Assembly: GCA_030530485.1 (NCBI GenBank)
Contig: JAUMUX010000005.1
Location: forward strand, 1 to 59,547
Reading direction: 5' to 3'
Origin: a bacterium
Lineage (GTDB): Bacteria; Patescibacteriota; Saccharimonadia; Saccharimonadales; Saccharimonadaceae
Length of the DNA: 59,547 bases
The notes under the pieces are model-generated. The model had not been told where the DNA came from and did no database searches. It worked only from the letters and a program-made list of their open reading frames with translations. How positions within the stretch are numbered: the stretch's first letter is position 1; each line of letters starts with the position of its first letter. Of this stretch, positions 54,951 to 59,547 are shown one piece after another. The position numbers and the translations under genes were made by a program.

Positions 54951-56738
54951 TTACGCTTGAAGTTTTCGCGCTACAACCTCTCGAGTGAAGAACTCAAGTT
55001 GGTCACCAATTTCAAGCTGAATTTTCTTTTGAGTTTTAATCGAAAGGCCACACATTTCGCCTTCGAGCACATCTTTCGCTTCTTGCTGCTGACGCTGAAC
55101 GCTCGAAATTTCAACTTCGGCAATTTGCTCACTGCCACGCTTCACCCGTGCCAACAAGCCAGCATACACACGCCCAGAAGTTACTTCTCCACCCGCAATA
55201 ATCTCTTCTTTCATCGTGCGGAAAACACCTTTCACTTCCAAAGCCCCAATTTCGTTCTCGACCACTTCTGGCGCCAAGAGCTTTTCCATTTCGTTGCGCG
55301 CATCGTCTAAGAGTTCATAAATAACTTTGTAAATTCGCACTTCAACGCGGTCGCGCACGGCAATCTTTTTCACAGCAGAAGGTAGTTCAACGTTAAAGCC
55401 GTAGATAATCGTATTTTCGCCAGCTGAAGCCAAATGAATATCGTTCTCAGAGATATTACCAATTCCCGATTTAACAATATTTAGATTCACCTCACCACCA
55501 GTCTCAATCAGTCGCAAGCTATCCGAAACAGAGGTCAGAGAGCCCTGCACGTCTGCTTTAATCACAATATTTAAATCTTTCGCGTCGTGTTTTTGATTCA
55601 TCATTTTTAGCAAATCAGCACCCGTTACGTTAGCGGTAGCAGCATTGCGGTCAGCTTCAATTTTCGCCTGTTGAGAAAGATTTCGCGCGGTTTTTTCATT
55701 CTTCACAACCTTAAAAATATCGCCAAACTGAGGAAGCTCCTTAAAACCAGTCACTGTAATTGGCGTTGACGGTCCAGCCTCTTTAATTCGCTCACCCTTG
55801 TAATCGAGCAAGGTGCGAATCTTGCCGTAGGTTACGCCAGCGACCAAAAAATCGCCTTGTTTAATATCGCCCTGCTCAACCAGCAAAGATACAACAGAGC
55901 CTTTTCCAACTTCCATATGTGATTCAATCACCAAACCTTCAGCCGGAATGCCAACATCAGCCCGAAGCTCTTCCATATCTGCCGTCAAAAGAACCATATC
56001 AAGTAAATTATCAATTCCATCGCCAGTTTTAGCCGAAATCGGAACCATAATCACATCACCGCCCCACTCTTCAGCCATCAAATTGTGTTCCGCCAACTGA
56101 CCTTTCACGAGGTCTGGGTTGGCAGTGTCTTTATCCATCTTATTGATAGCCACCACAATCTTTGCATTTGCATTCTGGGCAAAACGAATCGCTTCCACGG
56201 TTTGAGGCTTCACGCCGTCATCAGCTGCTACCACAATAATCACTACGTCTGTTAGAGTTGCGCCGTGTTGCCGAAGCGCTGCAAAAGCTTCATGCCCGGG
56301 CGTATCCAAAAGTGTAATCGCCCGACCATTACGGATAGTTTGGTAGGCCGAAATATGCTGTGTAATTCCGCCAGCCTCGCCCGTAACCGTCTTGGTGCCC
56401 AAGATAGTGTCTAGCAAAGTAGTTTTTCCGTGGTCAACATGCCCCATAACAGCAACGATTGGTGCACGCGGTACGGCGTTTTCTGAGATTTCATGAAGTT
56501 TATTGATTCGCGAAGTTACGTCGTCGGATTTTTCTTTTTTACGCAGCTCAACGCCTTCCAAGCCTAATTCTTCAACGATAATCGTAGCGGTCTCAAAGTC
56601 GATTCGCTGGTTGATAGTCGCCATAATCCCATTTTTGAACAACTCGCCAATCAAGGCTGTAACAGATAGGTTCAAAGCCCCCGCCAGCTCATCCACAGTA
56701 ATTGAATCAGTGATATTAACAATTTTTTTCTCTGCCAT
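54951..56738 (-). CDS. infB: Translation initiation factor IF-2 (short form)
   Basis: A GTPase that delivers initiator tRNA to the 30S subunit. After a short N-domain (about 1-85) the G domain starts with GHVDHGKTTLLDTI. DTPGHEAFAALR (G3) and NKMDKD (G4) follow, then domains II-IV to the C-terminus (GDQLEFFTREVVARK). At 595 aa it lacks the long linker region of many bacterial IF-2 proteins (700-900 aa). It is separated from rpsA by 114 bp containing a repeated TTCGAA palindrome. Confidence 0.96.
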   Translation of the reverse strand: MAEKKIVNITDSITVDELAGALNLSVTALIGELFKNGIMATINQRIDFETATIIVEELGLEGVELRKKEKSDDVTSRINKLHEISENAVPRAPIVAVMGHVDHGKTTLLDTILGTKTVTGEAGGITQHISAYQTIRNGRAITLLDTPGHEAFAALRQHGATLTDVVIIVVAADDGVKPQTVEAIRFAQNANAKIVVAINKMDKDTANPDLVKGQLAEHNLMAEEWGGDVIMVPISAKTGDGIDNLLDMVLLTADMEELRADVGIPAEGLVIESHMEVGKGSVVSLLVEQGDIKQGDFLVAGVTYGKIRTLLDYKGERIKEAGPSTPITVTGFKELPQFGDIFKVVKNEKTARNLSQQAKIEADRNAATANVTGADLLKMMNQKHDAKDLNIVIKADVQGSLTSVSDSLRLIETGGEVNLNIVKSGIGNISENDIHLASAGENTIIYGFNVELPSAVKKIAVRDRVEVRIYKVIYELLDDARNEMEKLLAPEVVENEIGALEVKGVFRTMKEEIIAGGEVTSGRVYAGLLARVKRGSEQIAEVEISSVQRQQQEAKDVLEGEMCGLSIKTQKKIQLEIGDQLEFFTREVVARKLQA

Positions 56739-56761
56739 ACAACCTCCTCTGGTTTTATTTT

Positions 56762-56830
56762 CATACCCTGAACTTCGAAAACCGATTTTCGAAATTGTGA
56801 TTTTTTCGAAACCGATTTTCGATTATTCAA
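56762..56830 (-). repeat. Two copies of a TTCGAAA(A)CCGATTTTCGA palindromic unit
   Basis: The rpsA-infB intergenic region holds two near-identical palindromic units about 35 bp apart. They may form hairpins in the leader of infB. Confidence 0.55.
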
Positions 56831-56852
56831 CGCAAGAATTTATTTTTGCGAA

Positions 56853-57917
56853 TTATTTTGCCAAACTTAGCGAAATTTTGCGACCTTCTTTATCAATATC
56901 AATCACTACAAACTCTTTACGTTCATTTAGAGTGAAGATATTTTCTGGGTTCACATCATTGCCTTTGCCAAGTTCTGAAACGTGCACAAGCGCTTCGATG
57001 GCTGGTGAAATCTGAACGAATGCGCCAAATGGCGTAATTCGAGTCACTGTGCCTTCAACTTTTGCGCCTTTTTTGAATTGTTCAACCTCTGAAATCCATG
57101 GGTCTTCAGTAAGCTGTTTCATTGAGAGGCTCAAGCGGTCTTTGTCGATAGCAATAATTTTTGCCTTAATCGAATCACCAACTTTCACGTAATCTTTTGG
57201 ATTGTTTACTCGTTCCCAAGAAATTTCTGAAATATGCACCAAGCCTTCGATTCCTTCAATATTGATAAATACTCCGAAATCTACAACGCCAGTCACTACA
57301 CCAGAAACATCGTCGCCGATTTTCATACTTTCGAAACGTTCGTTGAGACCATCTTTGATAGCTTCTTTTTCCGAGAAAATAAGCTTGTTAGTTTTGCGGT
57401 CTGCGTCCAAAATTCGCACAGCGATTGGTTTGTCGATTAGCGCGTTCAAACGACTCAAAATTTCGTCTTTATCGCTAGCACCAACTCGTGGATAGTGTTC
57501 TGCTGAAAGCTGCGAAACAGGCAAGAATCCGCGGATTCCTTCATATTCAACCAGCAATCCACCACGGTTAGCATCGAACGGCACGATTTCGATAATTTCG
57601 CCCGATTCGAGCTTCGCAAGAACTTCTTCCCAGCCGCGTTCTTTAGCAGCTTTTCGAAGCGATAGAAGCGACATACCATTGTCGAGCTCCGTATCAACTA
57701 CACTTGCAGTCACAGTTTCACCAACAACTAAATTGCGTGAATTTCCTGCTTCTCGGCGTGGAACAAATCCCACGCCTTTTGCACCTAAGTTAATCAAAAC
57801 TTCGTGCTTGCGAACCGAAAGAATTACACCTTCGATTGTTTCTCCTTGATTTAGTTGGTTTGCGCTCTCTGGAGCAGACGCCAACAATTCGTCCATCGTA
57901 ATTTTGGCTTTTGCCAT
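56853..57917 (-). CDS. rpsA: Ribosomal protein bS1 (four S1 domains)
   Basis: It helps load mRNA on the 30S subunit. Four S1 OB-fold domains are visible: about 25-95 (GVILSVRKHEVLINLG), 105-175 (GGLLVEYEGIRGFLP), 195-265 (GVVTGVVDFGVFINIEGIEG) and 280-350 (GTVTRITPFGAFVQISPAIEA). At 354 aa it is the four-domain Gram-positive-like form rather than the six-domain proteobacterial one. A GGAAGGAG/AAAGGA ribosome site precedes the ATG. S1 matters here because many messages appear leaderless. Confidence 0.95.
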   Translation of the reverse strand: MAKAKITMDELLASAPESANQLNQGETIEGVILSVRKHEVLINLGAKGVGFVPRREAGNSRNLVVGETVTASVVDTELDNGMSLLSLRKAAKERGWEEVLAKLESGEIIEIVPFDANRGGLLVEYEGIRGFLPVSQLSAEHYPRVGASDKDEILSRLNALIDKPIAVRILDADRKTNKLIFSEKEAIKDGLNERFESMKIGDDVSGVVTGVVDFGVFINIEGIEGLVHISEISWERVNNPKDYVKVGDSIKAKIIAIDKDRLSLSMKQLTEDPWISEVEQFKKGAKVEGTVTRITPFGAFVQISPAIEALVHVSELGKGNDVNPENIFTLNERKEFVVIDIDKEGRKISLSLAK

Positions 57918-58029
57918 AAGTCCTTTAAGACTCCTTCCTTCATTGTATTTCTTTGAACACTTTTAAAAGCGCTCATAGATTACGTCTATTTTATCATTTT
58001 TTCAAGATAAAATCAAGCAGTTTGGCGGG

Positions 58030-58058
58030 TTGAAAAATAGACCAGTTTACCTTAAAAT
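58030..58058 (+). promoter_or_regulatory. Promoter of the metallopeptidase-like gene, leaderless
   Basis: TTGAAA (58030-58035), 17 bp, TAAAAT (58053-58058), 6 nt, ATG at 58065. Confidence 0.8.
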
Positions 58059-58064
58059 ATATCT

Positions 58065-58529
58065 ATGCAACAAGGTCGAAAAAATCTAAATTTTGTCGAA
58101 ATTTTAGCCAAAGATTTTCCGCAATTCAATTTCGAAAGCGCAGATGATTTCCATTGGAATTTCGAAACGCAAACGATTTTTTTCGAACCAAATAGCTCAA
58201 ATTTCGAAGCTCAAATTTTGCACGAAATTGGCCATGGTATAGACCAGCATGCAAATTTTTCTTTAGATATTGAACTTCTCCAGATGGAAAATCAGGCTTG
58301 GGAAACTGCACGCGAAATCGCCGCCGAATACGGCCTCAAAATAAGCCAAAATTTGGTTGAAAAACATCTCGATAGCTATCGAGACTGGCTTCATCGGCGA
58401 AGCCTCTGCCCAAATTGTTTCGTTAATGGGTTTCAGCAGAGCGATTTATCTTATAAATGTCCAGCTTGCGGCACAATTTGGAATGTTAATGACTCCCGTT
58501 TTAAAAGCCTGAGACGCACAAAAAAATAG
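58065..58529 (+). CDS. HEIGH zinc-metallopeptidase-like protein with a zinc ribbon
   Basis: A 154-aa protein with a HEIGH motif (ILHEIGHGIDQH, about residues 51-62), typical of zincin peptidases including ImmA/IrrE-like proteins, and a downstream Glu-rich helix (ENQAWETAREIAAEYG) that could supply the third ligand. The C-terminal part has CPNC and CPAC pairs about 20 residues apart, a zinc ribbon. No signal peptide. The combination is unusual; substrate and role are unknown. Confidence 0.7.
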   Translation: MQQGRKNLNFVEILAKDFPQFNFESADDFHWNFETQTIFFEPNSSNFEAQILHEIGHGIDQHANFSLDIELLQMENQAWETAREIAAEYGLKISQNLVEKHLDSYRDWLHRRSLCPNCFVNGFQQSDLSYKCPACGTIWNVNDSRFKSLRRTKK

Positions 58530-58556
58530 ACTTTCTGCAAAGAAAAGTCTATTTTT
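58522..58556. terminator. Bidirectional terminator (metallopeptidase-like / KGG gene)
   Basis: AAAATAGACTTT pairs with AAAAGTCTATTTT, T-runs on both sides. Confidence 0.8.
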
Positions 58557-58566
58557 ATTGATAGTT

Positions 58567-58821
58567 TTAAGCAACTCGTCGAACTTCGATTACCGATTCT
58601 TCAGTTTCCTGATTCATCGTAATCGCATTTTTCGCAGGACCACGGCGACTAATTCGCCCACCTTTACGTCCAGCCTCTACGGCAAGTTCTCGGTTAGCGG
58701 CAAATCCACCAGTAGTTCCATTTTGGCCACCCTTTTGGCCAATTCGCGAATAAAAATCCGCGCCGTATTTCTCTTTATTTGTTGCGGCAGCCTTAGCGCC
58801 ACCTGCTTTTGTTCCAGCCAT
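58567..58821 (-). CDS. KGG-motif stress protein (Con-10/GsiB-like)
   Basis: An 84-aa hydrophilic Gly/Ala/Lys-rich protein with GQKGGQNG and AGRKGGR, the KGG repeats of general-stress proteins such as YciG/GsiB. These are associated with stress or desiccation; the mechanism is unclear. AAAGGAG precedes the ATG. A consensus promoter (58873-58901) drives it alone. Confidence 0.75.
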   Translation of the reverse strand: MAGTKAGGAKAAATNKEKYGADFYSRIGQKGGQNGTTGGFAANRELAVEAGRKGGRISRRGPAKNAITMNQETEESVIEVRRVA

Positions 58822-58872
58822 TTAATCTCCTTTGTTCTGTTATTCTAATCTTTCTTGCTGATTATGTTTTAA

Positions 58873-58901
58873 ATTATATCACGTTTTAGCTTTTTTGTCA
58901 A
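58873..58901 (-). promoter_or_regulatory. Promoter of the KGG protein gene
   Basis: TTGACA (58901-58896), 17 bp, TATAAT (58878-58873): perfect consensus. The leader is about 45 nt. Confidence 0.85.
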
Positions 58902-59096
58902 TATTTACATAAGTAGTTTTTTATTATATTGTAAAGTTTTCTATTTTAGCGAGTTCTTTTGACTTCTTTTTATCGTTCTTAAAATAATATCTGCATAATT
59001 ACACCGCTTCTACATAACCTTATATATCTCAGCACACAGCAGCATCCCCTGACATTATTTTCGAGCTTCCTCTACAGGAACATTATTTAAGACACG
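58902..59096. other. Intergenic segment without a recognised feature
   Basis: Between the KGG gene promoter and the rRNA terminator. AT-rich; I see no reading frame, repeat or RNA gene in it. Confidence 0.5.
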
Positions 59097-59127
59097 AAAA
59101 AACCCCACCGATTAGGAGGGGTTTTTT
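59097..59127 (-). terminator. rRNA operon terminator
   Basis: AAAAAACCCC pairs with GGGGTTTTTT around a short loop; it ends the minus-strand rRNA transcript 5 bases after 5S. Confidence 0.85.
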
Positions 59128-59131
59128 ATAA

Positions 59132-59239
59132 TTCGGCACCGTGCTATTTTCCCGCTTTCGCAGTATGCTCGCCGCTACTGGGCTTAACTTCTGTGTTCGG
59201 AATGAGAACAGGTGTTTCCCCAGCGCCATGGGCACCGAA
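59132..59239 (-). rRNA. rrf: 5S ribosomal RNA
   Basis: Terminal helix TTCGGTGCC/GGTGCCGAA (59239-59231 with 59140-59132) with two G-U pairs. The core AACACCTGTTCTCATTCCG, the GAACACAGAAGTTAAGC segment and the GCGAGCATACTGC-like loop are typical of bacterial 5S. It follows the 23S gene on the minus strand. Confidence 0.95.
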
Positions 59240-59300
59240 ATAAGGTTTTGAGCTTCAACTCGCCACAAATTTCCTAAGCGGTGAGCCAAAACCTCATTTC
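59237..59300 (-). other. Processing stem in the 23S-5S spacer
   Basis: GAAATGAGGTTTTG (59300-59287) pairs with CAAAACCTTATTTC (59250-59237), one G-U. It abuts the 5S 5' end and probably guides precursor cleavage. A second hairpin (TCTTGGCATTA...TAATACCAAGGA) lies just upstream. Confidence 0.55.
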
Positions 59301-59436
59301 GATGTCCTTGGTATTATTCGGTAATGCCAAGATTTTAGATTGACTAGCGACTATCCTTGATAATCACCAAATACTAGTTAAGTCTATCACATTCACGCCA
59401 ATAATGCAAGATTATTTTAGTGAATGTAAACATAAA

Positions 59437-59547
59437 AAGGTCGATGGACTATTAGTACGCTTCGGCTAGCCTGTTACCAGGTTTACACCTTACGCCTATC
59501 AAACAGATCATCTTTCTGTGTCCTAGGATTCCTGATCTTGGAGTCAG
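59437..59547 (-). rRNA. rrl: 23S ribosomal RNA, 3' end (partial)
   Basis: Read on the minus strand, the segment contains ACCTGGTAACAGGCTAGC, GAAGCGTACTAATAG and TCCATCGACC, the conserved 3' end of 23S rRNA. The gene continues past the right edge of the window. The exact 3' end is estimated. Confidence 0.93.

Noticed and set aside
4043-59100. Recoding of TGA (as glycine or tryptophan) as in some CPR lineages
   Set aside because: rseP and uppS end in TGA exactly where the next gene begins, and the long reading frames contain no internal TGA, so the standard code applies.
1-59547. CRISPR arrays or IS elements with terminal inverted repeats
   Set aside because: I saw no regularly spaced repeats with unique spacers and no transposase gene; the only recombinase is the tyrosine integrase.

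Overview
The window looks like a chromosomal segment of an ultra-small, host-dependent bacterium of the Patescibacteria/CPR, most likely Candidatus Saccharibacteria (TM7). This is an inference, because no 16S is present. It rests on compact streamlined housekeeping genes, Gram-positive-style LPxTG surface proteins, a VirB6-like membrane protein, a protein resembling the Patescibacterial DUF5663 family, a short IF-2, and cell-envelope operons from which lipid and isoprenoid synthesis genes are missing. The standard genetic code applies: TGA ends rseP and uppS and no in-frame TGA is seen, so this is not a code-25 lineage.

Layout. 1-1.8 kb: edge of an integrated element (hypothetical gene, tyrosine recombinase) and a candidate small RNA. 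1.9-14.4 kb: hpf, a glutaredoxin-like gene, serS, a VirB6-like protein, tRNA-Val, a DUF2207 protein, D-lactate dehydrogenase, lysS, small unknown genes, proS and greA. 14.4-20 kb: CAAX protease, rseP, uppS, frr, two unknown genes, tsf and rpsB. 20-29 kb: a surface protein, rpmE, ung, prfA-prmC, htrA, lepB, parAB and rplU. 29-33 kb: a surface-protein module (LPQTG protein, membrane protein with a Pro-rich wall-spanning segment, unknown protein). 33-39 kb: ileS, preceded in the same operon by a restriction-modification-like pair (EcoRI-family adenine methyltransferase and DUF262-HNH nuclease) behind an isoleucine T-box leader. 39-42.3 kb: ftsA-ftsZ-nrdR-thioredoxin-like. 42.4-49.9 kb: tRNAs Tyr, Thr and Phe, a CDF transporter, map, adk, a pseudogene, yqeY, rpsU, a glycosyltransferase, recJ, a wHTH regulator and a phosphoribosyltransferase-like gene. 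49.9-54.4 kb: priA and def-fmt, separated by a small accessory cluster behind a repeat-spaced promoter. 54.4-59.5 kb: DUF5663-like gene, infB, rpsA, a metallopeptidase-like gene, a KGG protein, 5S rRNA and the 3' end of 23S rRNA, both on the minus strand.

The strongest findings form two groups. First, there are two apparent phase-variation devices. One is a (GA)11 tract in the methyltransferase gene, followed by three 79-bp-spaced copies of its C-terminal motif, one in each reading frame, so every slippage state still ends in a family-like C-terminus. The other is a GTAT tetranucleotide tract that is itself the -35/-10 spacer of a promoter; loss of one unit would bring the spacer from 22 to 18 bp. 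Second, the R-M-like cassette lies between an ileS T-box (ultrashort Stem I, ATC in the terminal loop, canonical antiterminator with a UGGUAUC bulge) and ileS itself, so restriction functions may be induced by uncharged tRNA-Ile.

Genome-wide habits visible here are many leaderless mRNAs (a -10 box 6-8 nt before ATG in at least 13 genes, often with an exact 17-bp spacer) and strong over-representation of the palindrome TTCGAA. That palindrome is nearly absent from the integrase element, the R-M cassette and other accessory genes, so it serves as an internal marker of recent acquisition.
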